A stretch of DNA of 5,625 bases from Planctomycetota bacterium (lineage in GTDB: Bacteria; Planctomycetota; UBA11346): the NCBI GenBank assembly GCA_947470885.1, contig CANIXE010000165.1, positions 1-5,625 on the forward strand, given 5' to 3'. Within the stretch, counting starts at the first letter, position 1, and each line of letters opens with the position of its first letter. Shown piece by piece: positions 1-5,231 of the stretch. The position numbers were made by a program, and so were the translations under genes. The notes beneath the pieces are model-generated. The model did not search any database, was not told the origin of the DNA, and saw only the letters and a program-made list of their open reading frames with translations.

Positions 1-21
1 CGTGACACTGGCGTTCCCGAT

Positions 22-633
22 CTACGACTTCGGATTGGTGGGTGAATGGGGTGATTCCGATTGAAAAGGCCAATTCTTTAAGTCGGCTTTTCGGGGATTG
101 TCGGCGATGTAGGCGAGTGTTTGGAAGTAATGGTTTTCATCCCGGATGTACCGATCCCAGTATTCCCGTTGCCAGATGGCGGTGGGTGGGTGATGGCCGG
201 ACTGTCGCAGAAAACGTTTGAGATGATGGGAGGACACTGATTTCCAGGCCTGAACAATCGAGGCCAGTTCGTGGATGGGTTCGATCAACGCATGAACGTG
301 GTTGGGCATCACCACCCAAGCGAGGAGACGATAATCAACTCTGTCTCGGTGAAGCAAAACGTTCTGTACGATCTGGGCGCATTCCGCTCGTTGGAGCACG
401 CATGCTCCATGGCCGGCGTCGAGATAGTCGTCGAGACGTTGACGGCGTTGAGCCTCTTCTTCAGGGCAGCTCTTGTCGAGCTGATCCAGAACCTGGGCAG
501 GCAGACTGTCTGCCAATCGGAATGTGACATGTTGGAGAAGCTGAGGGATGTCAAAGTGGGGCAGGTAACCGCGGGAATGCCATGGCCCGGAGGTGAGGGC
601 TTTGCGTTGCAATGGTGGTGAAGTCATGTGCAC
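22..633 (-). CDS. REP-associated tyrosine transposase (RAYT, Y1_Tnp / IS200-like HUH family)
   Basis: Single-domain HUH endonuclease of the RAYT class, expected to nick single-stranded REP hairpins and form a covalent 5'-phosphotyrosine link. The N-terminal block WHSRGYLPHFD (residues 18-28) followed by TFRLADSLP (37-45) is typical of one RAYT group. The HUH metal-binding motif is in MPNHVHALIEP, with H112 and H114. The C-terminal block WQREYWDRYIRDE (154-166) plus YIADNPRKA (175-183) is the family signature. The likely nucleophile is Y175, 61 residues after H114, the same spacing as I recall between the second HUH His and the Tyr of IS608 TnpA. Length (203 aa) is normal and no frameshift is seen, so it looks intact. 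GTG at 633 lies 4 nt after GGAGGGG; an in-frame ATG at 627 is equally possible. Base composition is visibly less GC-rich than the genes at 2244-5150, which fits acquisition. No IS ends are seen, as expected for a RAYT. Confidence 0.9.
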   Translation of the reverse strand: MHMTSPPLQRKALTSGPWHSRGYLPHFDIPQLLQHVTFRLADSLPAQVLDQLDKSCPEEEAQRRQRLDDYLDAGHGACVLQRAECAQIVQNVLLHRDRVDYRLLAWVVMPNHVHALIEPIHELASIVQAWKSVSSHHLKRFLRQSGHHPPTAIWQREYWDRYIRDENHYFQTLAYIADNPRKADLKNWPFQSESPHSPTNPKS

Positions 634-637
634 GTTT

Positions 638-644
638 CCCCTCC
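638..644 (-). promoter_or_regulatory. Shine-Dalgarno of the RAYT gene, derived from repeat sequence
   Basis: On the minus strand this reads GGAGGGG, 4 nt before the GTG at 633 and 10 nt before the ATG at 627. It is the strongest ribosome binding site in the window. The surrounding 9-mer CCGGAGGGG (638-646) recurs exactly inside the REP-like repeat at 735-743. The GGAG core (641-644) could pair with CTCC at 654-657, leaving a 9-nt loop, so sequestration by structure is possible. The pairing is inferred by eye, not folded. Confidence 0.5.
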
Positions 645-661
645 GGGAGCCCTGGAGCCCC
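643..661. repeat. Partial REP-like copy in the RAYT leader
   Basis: The 19 bases CCGGGAGCCCTGGAGCCCC match 720-738 (CCGGGAGCGCCGGCGCCCC) at 16 of 19 positions, 77 bp away in the same orientation. This copy lacks the second half of the REP pair and overlaps the 9-mer holding the transposase Shine-Dalgarno. It probably represents a decayed or partial REP unit. Confidence 0.5.
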
Positions 662-719
662 AGCTTGCTTCATTCTCGCAAGGAGCAGGCACGATCACGT
701 AAATATTCCAGGAGGCTAC

Positions 720-786
720 CCGGGAGCGCCGGCGCCCCTCCGGCATCGAATCCAGCACAAGTCGGCGGGGGCGCCGACATTCCCGG
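720..786. repeat. BIME-like pair of inverted REP-like hairpins beside the RAYT gene
   Basis: Two GC-rich hairpins are arranged head to head. The right one is a perfect 7-bp stem, GTCGGCG (761-767) with CGCCGAC (772-778), around GGGG. The left one pairs GCCGG (728-732) with CCGGC (740-744) around 7 nt. The two are inverted copies of each other: CCGGGA (720-725) complements TCCCGG (781-786), and GGCGCCCC (731-738) complements GGGGCGCC (768-775). On the minus strand GTAG follows the left unit (715-718), reminiscent of the GTAG/GTGG tetranucleotide at the foot of REPs, although its position relative to the stem is not the classic one. Paired inverted REPs next to a RAYT are the expected substrate arrangement. 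The element also sits in the 3' flank of the NHL gene, where it could slow decay or weaken transcription; there is no T-run, so it is not a standard terminator. Confidence 0.7.
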
Positions 787-841
787 AAGTTCCGCACCTG
801 AAAATTGTCCACCTCGACCGAAATGCTCAGTAAGGGGTGCT

Positions 842-1759
842 TCAATGCACCCGGAGCAATTTGGTGATCCGGCCCAGTTTGTTCCAGTCCTGGACGTACA
901 AGTCGCCGTGGCTGTCCCAGGCGGCCCCGTGGGGGGCGATGAACACGCCATCTTGCCAAAACTCTGGTGTCAGGCCGTAGTTCGCCCGCTGTTTGGGATT
1001 CGGGTTGTCCCCCAGTTGGGTGACGACCTCAAAATTCTTGTCGAGGATCGTCACCCGGCCATCCAGGTCCGGCACCACCAGGTCGTCGCCCTGGAATACG
1101 ATTTTGCACGGCCGGCGGAAACCTTCGACGCCGCCCAGGTATTTCCCATCCAGGGTGCAGCGTTGGAGGCGGTGGTGGGAACGGACCGCCACCACCACCT
1201 GCACCGGCTGGCGGCGGGTGTCGATGCCGATGCCGTGGGGCGTGTCGAAATTGCCGCCGGCACCTTCGCTGCCGTTCCACGAACGGATCCAGGTGCCATC
1301 CGCCTTGAACTGATGGACCCAGTGTTTGCCGTAGCCATCGGCGATGTAGAGGTCGCCATTGGGGGCAACGGCCACCGCCGTGGGTTTGAACTCGTCGGCC
1401 TTGGTGTAGGCCGGGCATTCCTTGGGATAGGTGATGATCTGCAGGGCCTGGCCGTCGAGGCTGAACCGGGTCACGTCGTGGCGACCGAAGTGGGCCAGCC
1501 AGATGTTTTCCGCGCCGTTGGGATCGATGGTCAGGCACATGCCGTGGCATTGCTTGCGGTAGTCGTGGCCCCATTTGTCGATCAGGGTTCCGTCCCGGCT
1601 GAACACCAGCACGGCGTAGGCGCCCTCGGTGTTGACGTACACCCGGTCCTGGCGGTCGACCACGATGCAGCCGTGGGTGCCCCCCAGGGTGACCTCCGCG
1701 GGGAGCTTGGCCCAGGCGTTGTTCCAGCGGTAGCGGTGGCCGGCGGCGCCAATTTCCAC
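842..1759 (-). CDS. NHL-repeat / six-bladed beta-propeller protein, 5' end probably damaged
   Basis: The protein is built of NHL-type blades: a hydrophobic strand, then a G-D-L-Y-I/V-A-D-like strand, then an H/R-V-x-x-F strand. The clearest blade is residues 126-155, with VAVAPNGDLYIADGYG and VHQFKADG; others are PHGIGIDTR (174-182), LVVPDLDGRVTILD (227-240) and PHGAAWDSHGDLYVQDW (276-292), which closes the ring. NHL propellers are ligand-binding or lyase scaffolds (PAL/SMP-30-like folds); no substrate can be named. At residues 187-199, VVVAVRSHHRLQ stands where relatives usually have an Asp (VVADRxxHRLQ), over a GGTGGTGG...CCACCACC inverted repeat at 1171-1196. The GTG at 1759 is the only usable start, but it has no Shine-Dalgarno and lies downstream of an in-frame secretion leader, so the native start has probably been lost. 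It may be an untranslated remnant, though the 305 codons are undisturbed, suggesting recent damage. The stop is TGA at 842-844. Confidence 0.75.
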   Translation of the reverse strand: MEIGAAGHRYRWNNAWAKLPAEVTLGGTHGCIVVDRQDRVYVNTEGAYAVLVFSRDGTLIDKWGHDYRKQCHGMCLTIDPNGAENIWLAHFGRHDVTRFSLDGQALQIITYPKECPAYTKADEFKPTAVAVAPNGDLYIADGYGKHWVHQFKADGTWIRSWNGSEGAGGNFDTPHGIGIDTRRQPVQVVVAVRSHHRLQRCTLDGKYLGGVEGFRRPCKIVFQGDDLVVPDLDGRVTILDKNFEVVTQLGDNPNPKQRANYGLTPEFWQDGVFIAPHGAAWDSHGDLYVQDWNKLGRITKLLRVH

Positions 1760-1887
1760 CGGGGGGAGCGGAGCGGTGGCGGTCGGATCGGTGGACAGCG
1801 GAGCGGGGGTGGCCGCCGGATCCGCTCCCCAGGTCGGAACGCACAGGAGGGACAGGAGTACCAGGGAGAGGCAGGGAGAACGTTGGG
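1760..1887 (-). other. In-frame signal-peptide leader of the NHL gene lacking a start codon
   Basis: Reading the NHL frame upstream of its GTG gives a typical export leader: a basic/polar stretch (TQRSP), a hydrophobic core CLSLVLLSLLCVP, then TWGADPAA as a plausible signal peptidase I site, then an Ala/Pro/Thr-rich linker reaching the propeller. The frame stays open to a TGA at 1967-1969, but between that stop and 1759 it contains no ATG, GTG or TTG; the nearest non-standard option is CTG at 1862-1864 with no Shine-Dalgarno. The leader's amino terminus seems to have been replaced by the cytochrome fragment at 1886-2063. The leader implies that the original NHL protein was exported. Confidence 0.55.
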
Positions 1888-2063
1888 TAGAAGGTGTACA
1901 GGCTGCGTCGCCACAGGTCTTCGCCCTGGGAAAGCTCGTATTTGTGGTCGTGGCAGCGGGCGCAATTCATGGTCAGGTCCAGCCACACCGCCGAGGTGAT
2001 CTCGGAGCGGTCCAGGACTTGTTCGAGGCGCCATTCCTCGTCGATGGCCCCGCCTTCGTTGCT
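1886..2063 (-). pseudogene. PSD1-type cytochrome gene remnant (DUF1549 piece joined to an apparent DUF1553 piece)
   Basis: From a TGA at 2064-2066 one frame reads about 59 codons of a planctomycete/verrucomicrobial PSD1-type cytochrome c protein. GGAIDEEWRLEQVLDR, then VWLDLTMNCARCHDHKY, are the end of DUF1549 and its CxxCH haem-attachment motif (1950-1964). The next residues, QGEDLWRRSLYTF (about 1890-1928), resemble the RRSLYTFW block of DUF1553, which normally lies hundreds of residues further on, so an internal deletion is inferred. After SLYTF similarity stops and the NHL leader begins. The intact family is roughly 700-1100 residues; here there is no start and no rest of either domain. 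A simpler reading, a divergent DUF1549 tail with no internal deletion, remains possible. The parent family consists of predicted exported multi-domain haem proteins often paired with DUF1501 proteins; neither partner is present here. Confidence 0.7.
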
Positions 2064-2102
2064 TCAAACCTCGCATGGCGCTGCCATGCCGCGGCTTGAA
2101 GC
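2061..2102. repeat. 42-bp imperfect palindrome at the edge of the cytochrome remnant
   Basis: The outer arms GCTTCAA (2061-2067) and TTGAAGC (2096-2102) are perfectly complementary. The inner arms GCATGGC (2073-2079) and GCCATGC (2083-2089) are perfectly complementary around the triplet GCT. The 5-6 nt between the arms do not pair well. Coding similarity to the cytochrome family ends right at this element. It could be a REP/MITE-like element or the footprint of a rearrangement; the family is not recognised. Confidence 0.6.
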
Positions 2103-2113
2103 GCCTTGCATCT

Positions 2114-2150
2114 GCGCACCACGTGCGTTTCCAGACGCACCTTTCGGGTG
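2114..2150. repeat. Cluster of mutually exclusive short hairpins
   Basis: Alternating complementary blocks follow one another: CGCAC (2115-2119), GTGCGT (2123-2128), ACGCAC (2135-2140) and GGTG (2147-2150). GTGCGT can pair either left (3-nt loop) or right (6-nt loop), and the ACGCACC block can pair left or with GGTG (5-nt loop). Only some of these can form together. The cluster lies 12 bp beyond the 42-bp palindrome and may belong to the same element. No gene is seen to depend on it. Confidence 0.4.
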
Positions 2151-2165
2151 AACAACTGTCGAGGT

Positions 2166-2208
2166 AAAAAAGTTGAAAATACAGCCGGGATTCTGCAAAT
2201 GATCAACT
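2166..2208 (-). terminator. Possible weak intrinsic terminator after the 635-aa gene
   Basis: On the minus strand, 36 nt past the stop of the 2244-4151 gene, AGTTGA (2208-2203) can pair with TCAACT (2176-2171), directly followed by a run of T (2170-2166). The 26-nt loop makes the stem weak. Location and T-run fit a terminator; the stem alone would not convince. Confidence 0.25.
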
Positions 2209-2243
2209 CAACTGCGTTATTAAGGTTCACAACATCCAAGACC

Positions 2244-4151
2244 CTAGAAGTTTGCCGGTTCCTGGGCCTGATTTACGGTCGGTCCGATCCAGGTCTGGCG
2301 GCTTTCGTCCCAGACCACCAGAGGCTTGGCCTTGGCCCACCAGTCGGCGATGGCTTCCTCCTCGGCGGGTAGGTGGAACAAGCCGGCGATGAAATCACGG
2401 GCCTCCTGCCGGGCGACCATGATGACCCGGCTCGTCCGGTCATCCGAGGCCTGGGCCATGGCCAGGGGAAGGGCCTCGGCGATGCCTATCCGGGTGGCCT
2501 GGACCGCCAGGTAATCCCGGAAGCGACTTGGATCCGCGCCCTGGGTTCTTTCCCACAGAGTTCGGATCAGCCCTGGCAGATCCACGCCGGGATGCTTGGC
2601 GATGAACCCCGCTAAGGTTCGCTTGGCCTCGCCCTGGCGGATGCGTTGGAAGATCAGGCTGATGAGTTCCGCATCGCCGGGATCCCCCAGATCGGTGAGG
2701 ACCCGGATGGCCTCGATGGTCAGGGGATGTCGCCCGGCCAGCCGGGATTCGTACAGCAACCGGCGCAGGGTTGGGGCGGCGGCCTGGCCCCAGCCGTGGG
2801 GCAGGAGGGTCGGGATCAGATCGGGGTGCCGTTCCAGCTGGGCCAGCACCAGGTCCCGGTGTTCCAGGCGGGCGAGCTTGGGCAGAGCTGAAGCCACCAC
2901 GGTTTGGATGATCCAGTTGGACCGGTGCTTGTCCTGGGCGGCGAGGATCGCTTCGAGCCGGGCTGGAGGCAGGGCCGCGAACTGGGCGTAGAGGGGGTCC
3001 GTCGGCGGGAGGTTGCGGTTTCCTTTCACCTCCGTCGCCTTGGCGTCGATCCAGGCGGTGACGGCGGCGGCATCCCCATCCGCGGCCAAGCCTGGGGGCG
3101 GCGGTGGCACCGGCGGATCTGCGGCCACGGGGGCAGGGCTGGCGGGTTGCCAGGGTGGGGGTGGCGGCCCCAACTGCCAGACCCCGTCGGTGAAGACAAA
3201 CCGTGGACGGTTTTCCCGGTACCAGTCGGGGAGCTGGGATTTCCCCCCCGTGGCGGGCTGGGTCGCCAGCCAGGCGGCCAGCTCCCGCATCATGGGAGCC
3301 GTGAGACGTCGGATCTCCGGCATCAGGCCGCAGGTGACGAAGGCATCCCGGACACCCGCCTGGGCCGCCATCTGGGCCAGGCCGGTCTGGCCATCGGTGT
3401 AGTCCCCCGGGAAGCGCACCCCCCAGATGTCCGCGAGGAGAGCCGGTTTGCTGGCTCCGAGGAGGGAGGACAGGGTGCTGATGATCTCGGCCTGATCCTT
3501 GCCGTTTCGCATCCGCTGCAGGGCCAGGCGCAGGGCTGGCAGGTCCTCCGGGGTGGCGATCTCCGCCAGGGTTCGGGCCCATTCTGCCTGCTCTGTGAAC
3601 GGCGGGGCCGGTTCGGTAATCAGCCCCCGGCGGAGGATCGGGGCGGCGGCAGCGGTCCAGTGGTGGGCGACCACGGCCTTGATCAGGAACGGGCAGGTCT
3701 CCAGGGCGGCCAGGACAGCGGTTTCGTCCGCGTCGGTGATCGCCTGGAGGATCGCCCAGGACATCCCCACTCCCTTGAAATTGGCGGTCAGGCTGGATTC
3801 CCGCCAATACCCCAGGCTTTCCCCCACCTGCCCGCGCAGGACGGCGGCGGCGGCGGTGATCCGGGGATCCTGTTCCGGAGCGCCTTGTATGGTCCAAGTG
3901 GCCAGACCCTGCAGGGCGGTCTTCCAGGGCGGAGATGCCACCGCAGGAACGGAGCCGGGGACCTCCTTCGAAGGAAGTGAGGCCTGGGTTTCATCGGCTG
4001 TCTGGGCCGAGGTCGTCTGGGGATGCTCCTCCAGCGGATCAATCTCTGGCGGGACATCCCCCAGGGGGTGCTGGCGCAGGGCCAAGAGCACCGCGCCGCC
4101 GACGACGCAGGTGAGCAGGGCGGAAGAGGCGATCAGGGTCCGGCGGGACAT
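2244..4151 (-). CDS. Membrane-anchored protein with two tandem copies of a helical domain, function unknown
   Basis: A 635-residue protein not recognised as a named family. After MSRR, residues 5-25 form one hydrophobic segment without a clear cleavage site, so it is probably a signal anchor with the bulk outside the cytoplasmic membrane. Residues 33-75 are polar and Pro/Thr/Ser-rich. The rest is a duplication: unit 1 is about 83-327, unit 2 about 364-624, joined by a proline-rich linker (327-354). Matching landmarks are LATWTIQG / VTAWIDAK, HHWTAAAAPILRRGL (163-177) / HGWGQAAAPTLRRLL (452-466), LALQRMRNGKDQAEI / LIFQRIRQGEAKRTL, and at each end LPDWYRENRP...VWQLGPP / IADWWAKAKP...QTWIGPT. 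The Leu/Ala-rich helices suggest a HEAT-like alpha-solenoid, a protein-binding scaffold rather than an enzyme; this is inference. ATG at 4151 has no clear Shine-Dalgarno. It lies 57 bp downstream of the regulator-like gene, so it may be co-transcribed with it. The stop is TAG. Confidence 0.85.
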   Translation of the reverse strand: MSRRTLIASSALLTCVVGGAVLLALRQHPLGDVPPEIDPLEEHPQTTSAQTADETQASLPSKEVPGSVPAVASPPWKTALQGLATWTIQGAPEQDPRITAAAAVLRGQVGESLGYWRESSLTANFKGVGMSWAILQAITDADETAVLAALETCPFLIKAVVAHHWTAAAAPILRRGLITEPAPPFTEQAEWARTLAEIATPEDLPALRLALQRMRNGKDQAEIISTLSSLLGASKPALLADIWGVRFPGDYTDGQTGLAQMAAQAGVRDAFVTCGLMPEIRRLTAPMMRELAAWLATQPATGGKSQLPDWYRENRPRFVFTDGVWQLGPPPPPWQPASPAPVAADPPVPPPPPGLAADGDAAAVTAWIDAKATEVKGNRNLPPTDPLYAQFAALPPARLEAILAAQDKHRSNWIIQTVVASALPKLARLEHRDLVLAQLERHPDLIPTLLPHGWGQAAAPTLRRLLYESRLAGRHPLTIEAIRVLTDLGDPGDAELISLIFQRIRQGEAKRTLAGFIAKHPGVDLPGLIRTLWERTQGADPSRFRDYLAVQATRIGIAEALPLAMAQASDDRTSRVIMVARQEARDFIAGLFHLPAEEEAIADWWAKAKPLVVWDESRQTWIGPTVNQAQEPANF

Positions 4152-4162
4152 GGGAGCAGCGT

Positions 4163-4179
4163 GGCACTGGGGGGGTGCC
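4163..4179. other. Small hairpin in the leader of the 635-aa gene
   Basis: GGCAC (4163-4167) and GTGCC (4175-4179) pair perfectly around a 7-nt loop that is a C-tract on the transcribed (minus-strand) RNA. It lies in the 57-bp gap between the two minus-strand genes, 12-28 nt before the ATG at 4151, where a Shine-Dalgarno would be expected but is not seen. It could influence translation or be chance in GC-rich DNA. Confidence 0.3.
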
Positions 4180-4208
4180 GGTGCAATGCCGTGGTGAGGA
4201 CCGCGAAA

Positions 4209-5150
4209 TCACCCGCCGGTGGACTGGAACGCCCCTTCGATGTCCTCGTCCTCCGGGTAGCGGGCGCGGATCCGGGACAACGGGGTCCAGGCCTGGCGGC
4301 CGGTCTCCCGCTGACAGGCCTGGGACATGGGCGCCCGGTCCCGGCCCAGCAGCAGCAGCTCCTGGCGCCACAGCACTTCCATGCAGTCGTCGATGATTTG
4401 CTGGCTGCGCCCCTGGTGGACCCGCTGGGCCTTCAGCCCGGCCAGGCCCAGGCGGGCGGCCTTGAACAGCCGGGGCGGCAGGAGGAACCGGGCATAGCGG
4501 CGTTTGACCACGGCGACGGTGCGCTCGATCCGGTCCTCCACCACCAGGGCCATCTGTCGGCCCTGGCACAGCTGGTTGGGATGGCTGGGGGGCGGCAGGC
4601 CCAGGGCCCCGGCAAAGGCCAAGAGGGTCTCGTCGGCCACATGGGCATAGCGGAGGGAGGCGAGGTAGCCCAGGTCCCGATGCCCCAGGGGATAGCCCAG
4701 GATCCGGGCGATCCGGTCCTCGTCGGCGGCGGTGGACAAGCGGGCGATCCCGGATTCCTCGTGGCCCTGGGCGGCGGCGCTCCCGGAGCGGATCTTCCAC
4801 GCGGCCCCCAGGCGCTCGGCAAAGCGCTCCCAGGCTTCCAGGGGGCTCAGCAGCCAGTCGGGGCAGCGGGTGTCGTCCCCTTCCAGCCAGGCTAGGTCGA
4901 TGAGGAGGACCTCGGCGAGTTTTTCCCGGTAGCGGTGGCCGGGGGTCCGACCGCTGGTCATGTCCGCCAGCATTGAAGCCGTGGGCATCCCCGCGAGCTG
5001 GGCCAGGAGCCCCCGCCGCCCCGGGGGCGCATCCCGGAGCTGTTCCCGATGGCCCTGTTCGGCCTCCTCGGGCCAATGGTCGATGGCCAGGCTCAGGCGG
5101 CGGGCGAACGGCAGGCTGGGGGGCAGTTTGCTCGGCATGGTCCGCAGCAT
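4209..5150 (-). CDS. XRE/lambda-repressor-like helix-turn-helix protein with unknown C-terminal domain
   Basis: A 313-residue protein. Residues 15-95 look like a Cro/CI-type five-helix fold: LPFARRLSLAIDHWP, then GLLAQLAGMP (47-56) as helix 2, TASMLADMTSGRTPG (57-71) as recognition helix and turn, RYREKLAEVLLI (73-84), and DLAWLEGDD (85-93), which echoes the common VSLDWLxxGE ending of XRE domains. An extended insert (28-45, GHREQLRDAPPGRRG) lies between helices 1 and 2. Residues 96-313 are helical and match no family I recognise; they contain a basic stretch at 210-250 with several Arg/Lys and end in an acidic tail. No signal peptide or membrane segment is visible, so a cytoplasmic DNA-binding role is inferred. 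ATG at 5150 and an in-frame ATG at 5138 are both possible; neither has a clear Shine-Dalgarno. Dyads lie just upstream (5176-5187, 5201-5231). It probably leads a two-gene unit with 2244-4151. Confidence 0.8.
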   Translation of the reverse strand: MLRTMPSKLPPSLPFARRLSLAIDHWPEEAEQGHREQLRDAPPGRRGLLAQLAGMPTASMLADMTSGRTPGHRYREKLAEVLLIDLAWLEGDDTRCPDWLLSPLEAWERFAERLGAAWKIRSGSAAAQGHEESGIARLSTAADEDRIARILGYPLGHRDLGYLASLRYAHVADETLLAFAGALGLPPPSHPNQLCQGRQMALVVEDRIERTVAVVKRRYARFLLPPRLFKAARLGLAGLKAQRVHQGRSQQIIDDCMEVLWRQELLLLGRDRAPMSQACQRETGRQAWTPLSRIRARYPEDEDIEGAFQSTGG

Positions 5151-5175
5151 GGCGGGGTGGGCCCTAGATCACCAG

Positions 5176-5187
5176 CAGGCAATGCCG
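5176..5187. promoter_or_regulatory. Operator-like dyad upstream of the HTH gene
   Basis: CGGTC (5176-5180) and GACCG (5183-5187) form a perfect inverted repeat with a 2-nt spacer, ending 25 bp before the HTH start codon. Its size and symmetry suit a dimeric HTH repressor, suggesting autoregulation. Assigning it to this particular protein is inference; no second copy was noticed in the window. Confidence 0.3.
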
Positions 5188-5200
5188 GTCAGGACCGATT

Positions 5201-5231
5201 GATACGAGGTGGCGAGGGTGACCTCGTGATC
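5201..5231. repeat. Perfect-arm hairpin upstream of the HTH gene
   Basis: ACGAGGT (5204-5210) and ACCTCGT (5221-5227) are exact inverted arms around 10 nt. GAT (5201-5203) with ATC (5229-5231) extends the stem to 10 bp with a single bulged G. It lies 50-80 bp upstream of the minus-strand HTH gene and lacks a following T-run on either strand, so a regulatory site or RNA structure is more likely than a terminator. Confidence 0.4.

Noticed and set aside
761..778. GTCGGCG-GGGG-CGCCGAC hairpin as an intrinsic terminator of the NHL gene
   Set aside because: No T-run follows on the minus strand and it is part of a paired inverted REP-like element, so REP is the better explanation.
593..1999. Long plus-strand open frame (468 codons) opposite the NHL gene
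   Set aside because: It is the antisense shadow of a GC-rich coding region; its translation is low-complexity Ala/Gly/Val-rich sequence with no domain, and the minus-strand frame gives clear NHL blades.
1973..2239. Minus-strand 88-codon frame across the palindrome region
   Set aside because: It crosses the palindrome and the cytochrome remnant in the wrong frame, has no recognisable domain, and its tail is just frame-shifted remnant sequence.
2904..3980. Plus-strand open frame of 358 codons opposite the 635-aa gene
   Set aside because: Gly/Arg-rich translation typical of antisense reading in GC-rich DNA; the minus-strand frame has a coherent anchor plus duplicated domains.
4023..4895. Plus-strand open frame of 290 codons opposite the HTH gene
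   Set aside because: Shadow frame rich in Gly/Pro/Ala/Gln with no recognisable domain; the HTH signature on the other strand is better supported.
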